Source: Kribbella voronezhensis (GTDB taxonomy: Bacteria; Actinomycetota; Actinomycetes; Propionibacteriales; Kribbellaceae). From it: a stretch of 64,000 nt of DNA. Where the stretch lies: the NCBI RefSeq assembly GCF_004365175.1, contig NZ_SOCE01000001.1, positions 4,037,403 through 4,101,402 on the forward strand, read 5' to 3'. Below are positions 37,572 to 46,602 of the stretch, one piece after another. Under the pieces are notes generated by a model. That model made no database searches. It was not told where the DNA came from and saw nothing but the letters and a program-made list of their open reading frames with translations. The position numbers and the translations under genes are program-made. Within the stretch, counting starts at the first letter, position 1; every line of letters starts with the position of its first letter.

Positions 37572-40001
37572 ATGAGCAGAAAAGAACCTTCGGCCGGCAC
37601 TGTCGCGGGCGAACCAGCACCCGCCGGGACAGATTCGATCCAGGATGCACCAGTGGCGGATGTCGCGGGGCTGCTACGCCGCTTCCGGGTCCGGTCCGGC
37701 CTCTCACAAGAGGCGCTGGCCGAGGTCTCGGGCTTGAGCGTCGCAGCGATCCGCACCCTAGAAGGGGGCCGCCGACGATCTCCCCGACCCGAGACGATCA
37801 CGGCTCTGACCAATGCCCTCCACCTTTCGGACACCGAGGGCCGGTTGCTGGAACTCGCTGCGCGCCGGCCCCTGGTGGCCGATCAGAACGGCGTACCACG
37901 CGAACTCCCAGCCGCCATCGCCGATTTCACCGGACGTGACCGGCAACTCGACGAACTGCTGCGACTCTTACGAGACCCGTACGTCGTTGCTCCGAGCATC
38001 GTTGTATCGGCTGTGTCAGGGATGGGTGGGATCGGCAAGACGACTCTCGCCGTCCAGGCCGGTCGATTGGCCGCCGACGAATTTCCGGACGGTCAGCTCT
38101 ATGTCAACCTTCGCGGCGGTACGGGTCAGCCGCTCCATCCGCGGGATGCGCTTGGTCAGCTACTGCGATCGCTGGGCGTGCGGCCCGGCGGCGACACCGA
38201 CGACGTTCAGGTGCTGGCACGGCGATTCCGAACGGCTCTGGCCGGTCGGCGGGCACTGATCGTCCTGGACGACGCCGCGGGAGTCAGTCAGGTTGAGCCT
38301 CTGCTCCCCGGAGCCGCCGGCGTCGCGGTCGTCATCACCAGCCGCCAGCGATTGTCGGTTCTGCCGGGTGTTCAGCACCTGGATCTCGGAGTACTCACGG
38401 AGGATGAGGCTCTCCGCCTGCTCGGCGCTGTCGTTGGACCGGGCCTGATAACGGGTGATCGTGTCGCCGCTCGCAAGGTGGTGCAACACTGCGGCTGTCT
38501 GCCGCTCGCCATCCGCATCGCCGGCGGCCAATGCCGACGAACCCCAGCAGGGCTCCGGGACCTGGCCCACCGGCTTGCCGACGACCGCCTCGCGGCGTTG
38601 ACCGACGTCCACCGCAGCCTGAGTCTTTCTCTGACTGCACTTGCCGCCAGCAACGGGCTGGACATCGCAGCCGCCAAGGCTTTCCCGATGCTGACTCTGT
38701 TTGAGGGCGACCACTTCCCGCACCGCGCAGCAGCAAAGGTCCTGAACACCTCCCTGGCTACCGCTGAGACGCTGCTGGAACGCCTGGTCGACGTCAACCT
38801 CCTGCAGACTCCGGCACCCCGCCAATACAAGTTCCACGACTTGGTCCGAGACCTCGGCCGCTCAATGGCCCACGCCGAACTCACCGAACCTGAGTTGTCC
38901 GATCTGCGACTGCGCGAACTGCGTTGCTATCTCGGCATGTTGTGGCGGTACGCGGAACTGACCAGCAAGCTCGATCCGTACCAGGCCTTCGCCACTCCGT
39001 CGTGGTCAGCCGATGCTGCCGAACTCTCGGACCACCCCCGCATCCTTACGTGGCTGGATGCAGAACTACAGAACTTGGTACGCCTGATCCGTGCCGCGGT
39101 GAAGGGAGGCGACGACGAACAACTTCTCGCCGTGCAATTGGCTCTCGGCATGCCCCACCTGGCGGGGAGGCTACTACGTTTTGCGGAGGCTTCTGAGGCG
39201 TTGACGGCGGTGGCGACTTCCTCGATCGAGATGGATGTCCGTTACGAACAGGGTCTCCACTACTGGACGGGACACCTGCGGGCGGACCTTGGGTTCGAAG
39301 CGGAAGGAATCGAATGGCTGCGCTCCGCGCTGACTATGGCTCGCCGGATCAATGAGCCGTATCAACTGGCCGCGACGCTCCTCGACCTGAATTACTGCTT
39401 GGTCCGGGTGGGACAGGCAGCTGAGGCAACGCTCCTCATCGAGGAAGCGAGAGAGCCTGTGATCGAGTCGGGTCTCGAGTGGCTCGAGGTTGCCGCTGAC
39501 ATCGCCGTCGGAACTCTGGCTGGCGTTGCGGGCGAACTCGAGCTGCAACGGCAGGTCTTCAAGCGGGTAGTCGAGCTGCTCCCGACTCGGTACTCACCCA
39601 GTGTGGTGATCATCCACCTGTACACGATCGCCCAATCCTTCCTCGACAGTGGGCAAAGTGCTGAGGCTGCAGCCGTTCTCGCCGATGCTCTGGCCCGGTC
39701 CCGGGAGGGCAAGACGGTAGCCATCGAAGCGGACCTTCTCTACGAGCTAGGTCGGAGCTTCGCTGCAGTGACGGATTGGGAAAGGGCGGTCCAGGCGTTT
39801 GTGGATGGGGCGGAGGTGGCGGCGCAGTTTCCGGCTGAGCAGAAGGAGGCTGGGCTGCTGCATCAGCTCGGGGGTGCGCTGGAGCGGTTGGGGAAACACC
39901 TCGAAGCCGTGGAAGCGTGGGAGCGGGCGTTGCTGTTGTATGAGCGGGTGGCCGATCCGAAGGCGGCTGAAGTGCGTGGCTTGCTCGGTGGGGGAAGTTG
40001 A
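37572..40001 (+). CDS. XRE-HTH, NB-ARC, TPR regulator (STAND ATPase)
   Basis: 809 aa. The N-terminal XRE helix-turn-helix spans ~30-95 (LLRRFRVRSGLSQEALAEVS, then RTLEGGRRRSPRPETI). The NB-ARC module has Walker A SGMGGIGKTTLAV at ~150-160, a Walker B-like RALIVLDDAAG, ITSRQRL and GCLPLAIRIAG. A winged-helix part and C-terminal tetratricopeptide-like helices follow (LHQLGGALERLGKHLEAVEA). Such proteins are ligand- and ATP-gated transcription switches, often of antibiotic or development genes. Targets are unknown. The start is 18 bp after the SDR stop. Confidence 0.92.
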   Translation: MSRKEPSAGTVAGEPAPAGTDSIQDAPVADVAGLLRRFRVRSGLSQEALAEVSGLSVAAIRTLEGGRRRSPRPETITALTNALHLSDTEGRLLELAARRPLVADQNGVPRELPAAIADFTGRDRQLDELLRLLRDPYVVAPSIVVSAVSGMGGIGKTTLAVQAGRLAADEFPDGQLYVNLRGGTGQPLHPRDALGQLLRSLGVRPGGDTDDVQVLARRFRTALAGRRALIVLDDAAGVSQVEPLLPGAAGVAVVITSRQRLSVLPGVQHLDLGVLTEDEALRLLGAVVGPGLITGDRVAARKVVQHCGCLPLAIRIAGGQCRRTPAGLRDLAHRLADDRLAALTDVHRSLSLSLTALAASNGLDIAAAKAFPMLTLFEGDHFPHRAAAKVLNTSLATAETLLERLVDVNLLQTPAPRQYKFHDLVRDLGRSMAHAELTEPELSDLRLRELRCYLGMLWRYAELTSKLDPYQAFATPSWSADAAELSDHPRILTWLDAELQNLVRLIRAAVKGGDDEQLLAVQLALGMPHLAGRLLRFAEASEALTAVATSSIEMDVRYEQGLHYWTGHLRADLGFEAEGIEWLRSALTMARRINEPYQLAATLLDLNYCLVRVGQAAEATLLIEEAREPVIESGLEWLEVAADIAVGTLAGVAGELELQRQVFKRVVELLPTRYSPSVVIIHLYTIAQSFLDSGQSAEAAAVLADALARSREGKTVAIEADLLYELGRSFAAVTDWERAVQAFVDGAEVAAQFPAEQKEAGLLHQLGGALERLGKHLEAVEAWERALLLYERVADPKAAEVRGLLGGGS

Positions 40002-40094
40002 TGATGACGGACGGCGTGGGAAGACGTTCCAACCAAAGTGCACTCGCTAGCGTCGGTTAGGTAGGCGGTGGTCACGCGGGAAGGTTGGTTGGGG

Positions 40095-40886
40095 ATGGTT
40101 GTACGGGGATCGGCGCGTGGGCGGCTCGTGGCTGCGGTTGCTGCGGTGGGGTTGTTGGTGGGGGCTTGCGGCAACGATCAGAAGCCGGCAGGTGGGGCGG
40201 GGACGCCGAGTGATACTCCGACTTCGGTGCCGAGTGAGACGGTTGGTACGCCGAGTGTGACGCCGTCCAGTCTGCCGTCGAAGCCTGGTACTGCGACGCC
40301 TGGTGGTGGGCCGAGTCGGACTCCTGGTGGGCCCACGCCTACTTCCTCGCCGAGTCAGCCGGTCAGGCTTGATGCCTCGATGCTGCTTGCTGGGGTCGAG
40401 GTGGCCAAGGCGGATCCGAATCGGCACTGGGCGGAGACGTCCGGGAATGCCAGTACGCCGGTGTGTGGGCGTGGGTCGACGCGAGGGGACGGGGTTGCGG
40501 GGAGTCTGAATCGCAACTACGCCAACGGGTTGGATGCCTCCGGTGGGCAGTGGCTCACCCGCTACAAGACGCCGGCCGCGGCGAAGGCGGCGTACGAGTC
40601 GATCGTGAAGACGGTCAAGTCCTGCAAGGCGGCGAGGCCGGCGCCGACGCACGCGCGGAAGCTGACCGAGAACCGGACACCGGCGGTGGGTGACGCGACC
40701 TCGATCCTGCGCTGGTACGACTATCCGTTGCCGTCCGATCCGGGCAGCGAGGACGGCGGGTTCCCGTACGCCGTGACGCTCAAGGGCAGCGTCGTGAGCG
40801 TGATCGCCTTCCGCGAGATGGGCAAGGGCGTCAAGCCGGCCAACTTCGAGAAGTTCGCCCGCCTCGCCGCTGCCCACCTCCCATAA
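40095..40886 (+). CDS. Lipoprotein with PknH-like extracellular domain
   Basis: 263 aa from ATG 40095; GTG 40068 is possible. A lipoprotein signal (LVAAVAAVGLLVGAC, Cys near residue 25) is followed by ~70 residues of Pro/Thr/Ser-rich linker (TPTSSPSQPVR) and a globular domain. The domain has two Cys (TPVCGRG and VKSCKAAR) and the sensor-like segment YKTPAAAKAAYESIVKTVKS. The fold resembles the PknH-type extracellular sensor domain, by eye only. It is probably a surface lipoprotein binding a cell-wall or small ligand. Confidence 0.75.
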   Translation: MVVRGSARGRLVAAVAAVGLLVGACGNDQKPAGGAGTPSDTPTSVPSETVGTPSVTPSSLPSKPGTATPGGGPSRTPGGPTPTSSPSQPVRLDASMLLAGVEVAKADPNRHWAETSGNASTPVCGRGSTRGDGVAGSLNRNYANGLDASGGQWLTRYKTPAAAKAAYESIVKTVKSCKAARPAPTHARKLTENRTPAVGDATSILRWYDYPLPSDPGSEDGGFPYAVTLKGSVVSVIAFREMGKGVKPANFEKFARLAAAHLP

Positions 40887-40901
40887 CGTCCGTACGCCGG
40901 G

Positions 40902-41768
40902 TCAGCTCGCGGCGAGCTCGGCGGCGATGGTGTCGGCCAGCGGGGTCGTCGGGCGGCCGATCAGGCGGGACAGGTCGCCCGGCGTACCGGACAGGGCGCC
41001 GCGGCTGATGGCGTCGTCCACGTCTGCGAGGATCTCCGCGAAGCCCTCGGGGATGCCGTAGCCGACCAGGCGGGCGAGGTTCTCGTCGTGGCTGATCGTC
41101 TGGTGCACGACCGGCTTGCCGGTCTGCCGGGTGACCTCGGCGACGAAATCGCCGAAGGTCCAGGCCGTGTCGCCACTGAGCTCGTAAGCCTTGTTCAGAT
41201 GACCATCGGTGCTCACGGCAACGGCCGCCGCTGCCGCGTAGTCGGCCCGTGTCGCCGTCGCGAGGGTGCTGTCCGGTGCGACGCCATTGACGACCGCGCC
41301 ATGCTCGACGACGCCGGCGAGCCCGCCGGTCAGCATCTCGGTGTACCAGTTGTTGCGCAGGAACGTGTAGGGCAGACCGGAGTCGAGGATCAGCTGCTCG
41401 GTCGTCCGGTGGTCCGCCGCCAGCAGGAAGTCGGCCTTCGGGCCGCCGAAGATCCCCGTGTACGCGAGTTGCGCGACACCCGCCGCCTTCGCCGCGTCGA
41501 TCACGGCCTGGTGCTGGGGAACTCGCCGGCCGGCCTCGCTCGCGGAGATCAGCAGCACCCGGTCCGCGGCGTCGAACGCGCCCTCGAACGTCTCCGGCCG
41601 GTCGTAGTCGGCCTCGAGCACGTGAATGCCCTGCTCGGCCAGGTCCGCTGCCTTTTCCTTGCTCCGGGCAACGGCCGTGATCTCGTCGGCGGGGACGCCG
41701 GCGGCCAGCAGGTCGGCGATGACGAGGCGGCCGAGGTGTCCGGTCGCGCCGGTGATGACGATGCTCAT
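40902..41768 (-). CDS. NmrA/QOR2-like NAD(P)H-binding oxidoreductase
   Basis: 288 aa from ATG 41768, with CAGGAG upstream. Atypical SDR: the nucleotide-binding loop VITGATGHLGRLVIADLLAAG, then LEADYDRPETF, HQAVIDAAKAAGV and LRNNWYTEML, as in quinone oxidoreductase 2 and related NmrA proteins. It likely reduces quinones or electrophiles. It is divergent from an HxlR regulator with an inverted repeat between, the usual redox- or aldehyde-responsive arrangement. Confidence 0.92.
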   Translation of the reverse strand: MSIVITGATGHLGRLVIADLLAAGVPADEITAVARSKEKAADLAEQGIHVLEADYDRPETFEGAFDAADRVLLISASEAGRRVPQHQAVIDAAKAAGVAQLAYTGIFGGPKADFLLAADHRTTEQLILDSGLPYTFLRNNWYTEMLTGGLAGVVEHGAVVNGVAPDSTLATATRADYAAAAAVAVSTDGHLNKAYELSGDTAWTFGDFVAEVTRQTGKPVVHQTISHDENLARLVGYGIPEGFAEILADVDDAISRGALSGTPGDLSRLIGRPTTPLADTIAAELAAS

Positions 41769-41818
41769 CAAAAAAACTCCTGAGAGGTAGGTCGCTGAGT
41801 TGTGACACTAACTGTAGG

Positions 41819-41847
41819 GTGGGTACTACCTTCACAGAAGTACCCAC
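41819..41847. promoter_or_regulatory. Inverted repeat, HxlR operator candidate
   Basis: GTGGGTACT (41819-41827) and AGTACCCAC (41839-41847), perfect 9-bp arms with an 11-nt spacer, placed between the divergent oxidoreductase and hxlR genes. HxlR-type repressors typically bind such GTAC-centred sites. Confidence 0.85.
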
Positions 41848-41893
41848 TTTGAAGTAAGGTACTGGTTCTCAGGTGAGCAAGAGGAGACCGACG

Positions 41894-42265
41894 ATGACCG
41901 AGCTGCTGATCCCCGACGTGAATCGCGTCAACTGCCCGTCGCGCGCGATCCTCGAGCACGTCACCAGCCGCTGGGGTGTCCTGGTCCTCGCGGCCCTCGG
42001 CGAGCGCTCGTACCGGTTCAGCGAGCTCCGCCGTCACGTCGGGGGCGTGAGCGAGAAGATGCTCGCCCAGACCCTCCAGGCCCTGGAGCGGGACGGTTTC
42101 GTACTACGGGACGCCAAGCCGGTCATCCCGCCCCGCGTCGACTACTCCCTGACGCCGCTGGGCCGAGAAGCCGCCGAGCAGGTCTCCAGCCTCGCCCGCT
42201 GGGTCGAGCACAGGGTCCCCGAGGTGCAGGCCGCCCGCGTCGCGTACGACGAAGCCAAGGCCTGA
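41894..42265 (+). CDS. HxlR-family transcriptional regulator
   Basis: 123 aa from ATG 41894, with AGAGGAGA upstream; a GTG at 41873 is less likely. It shows VNCPSRAILEHVTSRWGVLV, LAALGERSYRFSELRRHVGG, SEKMLAQTLQALERDGFV and the wing DYSLTPLGREAAEQV, with the redox-type Cys early in the chain. It should repress the divergent QOR2-like gene and itself until an electrophile modifies it. Confidence 0.94.
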   Translation: MTELLIPDVNRVNCPSRAILEHVTSRWGVLVLAALGERSYRFSELRRHVGGVSEKMLAQTLQALERDGFVLRDAKPVIPPRVDYSLTPLGREAAEQVSSLARWVEHRVPEVQAARVAYDEAKA

Positions 42266-42266
42266 C

Positions 42267-43334
42267 TCATCGCACCGGGTCACCGTTCGCGCCGGTCAGC
42301 TTGATCGAGGCCGCGATGGCGGTGAAGTTCGTCAGGTACGACGAGAGCGGCGACTGCTCGGCGATGGCGAGATAGCCCTTCGTCAGGCTGAACCGGGTGT
42401 AGTTGTCGTCGGCATGGACCTCGGCCGGTCGTCCGTTCACGGTCGTCGTGGGCGTGAAGGCGGGTGGCGGCGTGGTGATGCCGACGGTGAGCTGTGGCTG
42501 CCGTTCGGCCGGCGGCACCGGCCCCGAGCCCACCGATTCGATCACGGACCCGCTCTCGGTCCCGGCCCCGACGTCGAGCCCGAGCAGGTACTCCGTGGGC
42601 GTCGCATCGGGCGTGCCGGTCCCGATGGGGGCCGAGACGCTGGTCACCTCCAGTTCGGAGCCGATCGCCGCGCGACTGACGGTGAACGGAACGGTCACCG
42701 GCCGCCCGGCACCGCGATGCACGCTCTCGGCGATCTGCCGCGCCCGATCCACCTGAGCGGCCGAGGAGCCGGTCACCGTGACAATTCCCCAGCTGTTGTC
42801 GGCGTACTGCCAGGCGATCCTGACGCCGGCCTTGGCCTGATCGAGAAGGAAGGCCGGCCGGCCCTCGATGTTCGCGATCGGGCTCTTCTCGGCCCAACTG
42901 TTGTCGCTCGTCCCGGGCTCGATCCCTTGCGCCAGCATGGTCACACCGGCCCACGCCTCTTTGCCCAAGCCGGCCGTGACGGGCCGCAGGGCGATGTCCT
43001 GCCAGTACCTGCCAGTCTTGTAGCGGTACGGCGTGAAGCCTCCCGCCGACCCGGCCTCGAAGGCCTGGGACCAGACACCGAAGAACTGCACGGATCCGGG
43101 CGACGGCGCGACGGCGACCCCGTCGTCCGGGTTGCCGATCCCGTTCAGGAGCAGGGGAGCAGTGGACACGGCGGCGATCACCGCGATGACCGCCGCACCG
43201 CCGGCGACGCGGCGCCGGCGTACGGTCCGGCGGCCGTCCTGGATCGCGCGGTCGATGCTGATGCCGTCGGTGTCCGGAGCGTTGTCTTCACGGAGTGCCT
43301 GCAGCAGGCCGGTGTAGTCCTCCTCGGTGTTCAC
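42267..43334 (-). CDS. Membrane-anchored partner of the upstream sigma factor
   Basis: 355 aa from GTG 43334, overlapping the sigma-factor stop as GTGA. A ~50-residue cytoplasmic N-terminus (NTEEDYTGLLQALREDNAPD, then RAIQDGRRTVRRRR) leads into one membrane helix, VAGGAAVIAVIAAVSTAPLL, and a ~280-residue extracytoplasmic domain. This is the architecture expected of an anti-sigma factor or sensor, although no zinc anti-sigma motif is present. The ectodomain family is not recognised. Coupled translation implies stoichiometric production with the sigma factor. Confidence 0.75.
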   Translation of the reverse strand: MNTEEDYTGLLQALREDNAPDTDGISIDRAIQDGRRTVRRRRVAGGAAVIAVIAAVSTAPLLLNGIGNPDDGVAVAPSPGSVQFFGVWSQAFEAGSAGGFTPYRYKTGRYWQDIALRPVTAGLGKEAWAGVTMLAQGIEPGTSDNSWAEKSPIANIEGRPAFLLDQAKAGVRIAWQYADNSWGIVTVTGSSAAQVDRARQIAESVHRGAGRPVTVPFTVSRAAIGSELEVTSVSAPIGTGTPDATPTEYLLGLDVGAGTESGSVIESVGSGPVPPAERQPQLTVGITTPPPAFTPTTTVNGRPAEVHADDNYTRFSLTKGYLAIAEQSPLSSYLTNFTAIAASIKLTGANGDPVR

Positions 43335-43855
43335 TGTGCTACTCCCTTCCCTGCTTGAGGTTTGAGGTCTACGCGATCGCCGAGCGACTGCCGCAGTACG
43401 GCGAGGCCTCGGGCGGTCTGGCTCTTCACGGTGTTCTCCGAACAGCCGAGGGTGGTGGCGGCGTCGCGGACGGACAGGTCGTAGAGAAAGCGCAGTACCA
43501 GTACCGCGCGCAGCTTCGGAGGCAGCCGGCGAAGGGCTTCCGCGATCACCAGGCGGGTCTCGACCTCGCGTGGCTGCTGCGCGGGCAGCTCGGTGAGCTC
43601 CTCGGTGAGCCGGACCCGCGACCAGCGCAGTCGCTGGTCGTTGAGGAACGTGCGGACGACGATGGTTCGTACGTAGGCGTCGAGGTTGTCGGCAGTCCGG
43701 GCGCGATGCCAATGCACGTAGAGCTTGGTGATCGCGTTCTGTACGACGTCGTCGGCCCGGTGCGCGTCCTTGCAGAGCGACCCGGCGAGGCGGCGCAGCT
43801 CAGGCAGTCGCGCGGTCACGTACTCGACGTAGTGCCGCTCGTCCTGCGCCCGCAC
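43331..43855 (-). CDS. ECF sigma factor, SigE family
   Basis: 174 aa from GTG 43855. The sigma2 region is LAGSLCKDAHRADDVVQNAI with TKLYVHWHR; the sigma4 region is LPPKLRAVLVLRFLYDLSVR and DAATTLGCSENTVKSQTARG. This is the actinobacterial SigE-family type. It is cotranscribed with the membrane protein downstream and separated by 13 bp from a GT2 gene upstream. Confidence 0.93.
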   Translation of the reverse strand: MRAQDERHYVEYVTARLPELRRLAGSLCKDAHRADDVVQNAITKLYVHWHRARTADNLDAYVRTIVVRTFLNDQRLRWSRVRLTEELTELPAQQPREVETRLVIAEALRRLPPKLRAVLVLRFLYDLSVRDAATTLGCSENTVKSQTARGLAVLRQSLGDRVDLKPQAGKGVAQ

Positions 43856-43868
43856 GACCCACCCCCTC

Positions 43869-44495
43869 TCAGTTCGAGCCGAGGTGATCGGACCAGCGCA
43901 CCGGGACCTCGACGACCTGCAGCCCGAGCCGGCGGAACAGGTGGAGTACTTCGGCGTCCGAACTGCCGTCCAGTCTGGCCCGCTGGAAGACCAGCCGGGC
44001 CCGCGGACCGTCGTACAGCTTGAATCCGGTGCTGGCGTCCTGGATGCCCGGCAGCGTGACGAGCTGGATCAGGCCGGTTCCGATTCGGCCGCACCACTCG
44101 CGCAGTGGATGCTTCCGCACCGGCGAAGGCGGCTGACGCGACCCGATCGCGACACTCGCGCCACCTTCGAGCGCATCGTGCAACCGCGGCAACTCCTCGA
44201 GAGGCGTCGGGCTACCCGCGTCACACATCAGCACTCGTGCACCGCGAGAAGCCAGTACTCCGACCCGCGCCGCGTGCCCCTTGCCGCGGCTGACCGGCCG
44301 CCGGATCAGCCGCACGCGGTCGTCCCCGAGCACCGCCACCGCGCGGGCGACCTGATCGGACGAGCCGGCGTCGACGACGAGGACCTCCCAGGCCTGCTCC
44401 TGCTGCTGCAAGTGGCTCAAGAGGCCGCGCAAGGTCGCCGGCAACCGCGCGTCCCCGTCACGCGCGGGGACGACGACACTCAACTGAACGCTCAC
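43869..44495 (-). CDS. Family 2 glycosyltransferase (dolichyl-phosphate-glucose-synthase-like)
   Basis: 208 aa. GT-A opening LSVVVPARDGDARLPATLRG, VLVVDAGSSDQ, RGKGHAARVG, and a metal-site motif LMCDAGSPTPLEELP where the usual DxD reads CDAG. The C-terminal segment DASTGFKLYDGPRAR matches the polyprenyl-phosphate sugar synthase branch. It has no membrane helices. It could make a lipid-linked sugar donor. It lies in the same orientation just before the sigma factor gene. Confidence 0.88.
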   Translation of the reverse strand: MSVQLSVVVPARDGDARLPATLRGLLSHLQQQEQAWEVLVVDAGSSDQVARAVAVLGDDRVRLIRRPVSRGKGHAARVGVLASRGARVLMCDAGSPTPLEELPRLHDALEGGASVAIGSRQPPSPVRKHPLREWCGRIGTGLIQLVTLPGIQDASTGFKLYDGPRARLVFQRARLDGSSDAEVLHLFRRLGLQVVEVPVRWSDHLGSN

Positions 44496-44540
44496 AACCC
44501 ACTGACCACCGCACCCGCTGGATGCGTTGTGTGACGTGGG

Positions 44541-45458
44541 TCACCTCGTGGTGGGCAGCGGGAGCGCGGTGGCCGTCTCGGACAGGGCGCTGATGGTTGC
44601 CTTGATCAACGGATGGTCGGCGCGGCCGGTGCGGGTTGCGGCGTAGACGCGCCGAGTGGGAGTGGGTGGCGCGAGCGGACGCAGTACGGCGGTGCCGGGG
44701 TGGGGGAGGGCCAGTTGGGGGACAAGCGAGACGCCCGCGCCCGCGGCTGCCAACGCGGCCACGGCGCTGAAGTCGTCGGAGTGGTGGGCGATGCGGGGCG
44801 CGAAGCCCGCCTGTTCGCAGGCGAGCAGGACGACGTCGCGGATCGGGTTGCCGATCGAGGTCATGATCCAGTCGTCGTCGGCCAGCTTCGCGAGGTCGAC
44901 CGCGGCGTCCGCGGCGGCCGGATGCCCGGCCGGAAGCAGGGCCACGAAAGGCTCGGCGTACAAGGGGATCCGGGTCAGCCGGTGGTCGTCGGAGCGGAGC
45001 GAACCGCGGTGCTCGACGGCGACGGCCAGCTCCACCTCGCCGTCGAGCAATTGGGTGATGCCCTGATGGCCTTCGGCATCGCGTACTACGAGGCGCAGGC
45101 CGGGCGTGGTCGTCCGGAGCCGGGCCAGCGACGGGGCGACCAGGAGGTTGATCGCGGTCGCGAAGGCGGCGATCCGGAGCTCGCCGGTAGCGCCCTCGGC
45201 GTACAGGCGCATCGCGTCCTCGGCCCGTTCGACGTCGGTGAGGATGGTGTCGGCGTGGCTGAGCAGGAGGCGTCCGGCCGAGGTGATCGCGACCCGGCGG
45301 CCGCGGCGTTCCAGCAGCTCCTGGCCGACCTCGGACTCCAGCGCGGCCAGTTGCTGGGAGACGGCCGACGGGGTCAGGTGCAGCACCTCGGCGGCCGCCG
45401 TCACGGTGCCGTGATCAGCAAGTGCGCGGAGCACCCGCAACCTTCGGACTTCGATCAC
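44541..45458 (-). CDS. LysR-family transcriptional regulator
   Basis: 305 aa from GTG 45458. N-terminal HTH: LRVLRALADHGTVTAAAEVL, then SAVSQQLAALESEVGQELLE. The effector domain follows (GELRIAAFATAINLLVAP; LLDGEVELAVAVEHRG). The regulated gene is unknown. It is overlapped at its start by a small same-strand ORF with a good ribosome site. Confidence 0.93.
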   Translation of the reverse strand: MIEVRRLRVLRALADHGTVTAAAEVLHLTPSAVSQQLAALESEVGQELLERRGRRVAITSAGRLLLSHADTILTDVERAEDAMRLYAEGATGELRIAAFATAINLLVAPSLARLRTTTPGLRLVVRDAEGHQGITQLLDGEVELAVAVEHRGSLRSDDHRLTRIPLYAEPFVALLPAGHPAAADAAVDLAKLADDDWIMTSIGNPIRDVVLLACEQAGFAPRIAHHSDDFSAVAALAAAGAGVSLVPQLALPHPGTAVLRPLAPPTPTRRVYAATRTGRADHPLIKATISALSETATALPLPTTR

Positions 45459-45618
45459 GATGCTCAGCTTGGCACACCGCCGCCGTCGGCCGGCGGTGCA
45501 GCCGGCGGCTGAACCACCGCGGGCGGGGCGGGTCGTAGGGGACGACCGGGGCATCGGCGAAGCCCGACCTGGACTCCTTGGCGACCTTGGCGATAACGGT
45601 GATCGGGAAGACGTACAT
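45415..45618 (-). CDS. Small hypothetical protein overlapping the LysR start
   Basis: 67 aa from ATG 45618, with GAAAGG 8 nt upstream, a better ribosome site than that of the LysR gene. It begins MYVFPITVIAKVAKESRSGF and becomes Arg/Pro-rich. It overlaps the LysR start by 44 bp in another frame, so it may act as a leader peptide coupling translation. No homology is recognised; it could also be non-coding. Confidence 0.4.
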   Translation of the reverse strand: MYVFPITVIAKVAKESRSGFADAPVVPYDPPRPRWFSRRLHRRPTAAVCQAEHRDRSPKVAGAPRTC

Positions 45619-45718
45619 CTGCGGTTCCTTTCGTCGGTTTCGACGCTACGGAGCCGCCGTTGATACGTCCAATGAGAGTTTTCAGCAGAGTTGATGCATG
45701 TGGTGCATGATGAGGGTT

Positions 45719-46585
45719 ATGGAGCTTCGCCAGCTGAAGTCGTTCGTCGTGGTTGCCGAGGAGCTGAACGTGGGACGCGCCGCGATCCGGCTGCATCTCA
45801 CCCAGCCGTCGCTGAGCCGGCAGATCGCGGCCCTCGAGCACGACCTGGGTGTCGAACTGTTCGCCCGGGTGAAGCGGCGCTTCGTACTGACTGCCGCCGG
45901 TGCGGCCTTTCTCGCCGATGCGCAGGAGTTGCTGCGGCGGGCGGACGAAGCGGTTCGTACTGCGCAACGGACCCACCGCGGGGAGTTGGGGACGCTGCGG
46001 TTGCGGTTCGTCCAGTCGGCCACCTTCGAGGCGCTGCCGCGGTTGCTCGGGGCGTTCCGTGCGGCGTACCCGGAGGTCGTGCTCGATCTGGAGACGATGA
46101 CGACGTTGCGCCAGGCGGATGCCTTGCGGGACGGGCGGATCGATGTCGGGCTGCTCCGGTTGCCGGCGGCCGAGCCCGGGCTTTCGTCGCGGGTGGTGTC
46201 GCACGATCCGTTGGTGGTGGCGCTGCCCGCGGGACATCGGCTCGCGAAGCGGAAGCGGATCGGCCTGGCCGACCTGGCCGAGGAGACCTTCGTGCTCTAC
46301 ACCCAGGCGAGCGGGCCGTCGGTGCACGAGACGATCGTCGGGTACTGCCGGGCCGCCGGGTTCGTGCCGCGGATCGTGCAGGAGGGCGCCGACGTCCAGA
46401 CGATCGTGGCGCTGGTCGCCGCCGGGCTCGGGGTGTCGCTGCTGATCGCGCCGACACCGCCGATCGACCCGGAAGCCGTCGTCTACCGCAAGTTGTCCGA
46501 CGACCTACCGCCCTGGCAACTCTCCGTAGCCTGGTCGCCGGACAACCATTCACCGGTCCTGGAGCGCTTCCTCCAGCTGGTCTGA
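45719..46585 (+). CDS. LysR-family transcriptional regulator
   Basis: 288 aa from ATG 45719, with TGAGGG upstream. The HTH reads MELRQLKSFVVVAEELNVGR, then QPSLSRQIAALEHDLGVELF; the effector domain has IDVGLLRLPAAEPGLSSRVV and GLGVSLLIAP. It resembles the BenM/CatR-like group. It is divergent from the small ORF/LysR pair and convergent to the aldo/keto reductase, which may or may not be its target. Confidence 0.94.
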   Translation: MELRQLKSFVVVAEELNVGRAAIRLHLTQPSLSRQIAALEHDLGVELFARVKRRFVLTAAGAAFLADAQELLRRADEAVRTAQRTHRGELGTLRLRFVQSATFEALPRLLGAFRAAYPEVVLDLETMTTLRQADALRDGRIDVGLLRLPAAEPGLSSRVVSHDPLVVALPAGHRLAKRKRIGLADLAEETFVLYTQASGPSVHETIVGYCRAAGFVPRIVQEGADVQTIVALVAAGLGVSLLIAPTPPIDPEAVVYRKLSDDLPPWQLSVAWSPDNHSPVLERFLQLV

Positions 46586-46602
46586 ACCGCGGCGATTGAT
46601 CC

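Noticed and set aside
37572..40001. Defence island around the STAND ATPase
   Set aside because: The neighbours (SDR, lipoprotein, oxidoreductase) are metabolic or envelope genes, and the protein has an XRE DNA-binding head typical of regulators. vapBC, 9 kb away, is not linked.
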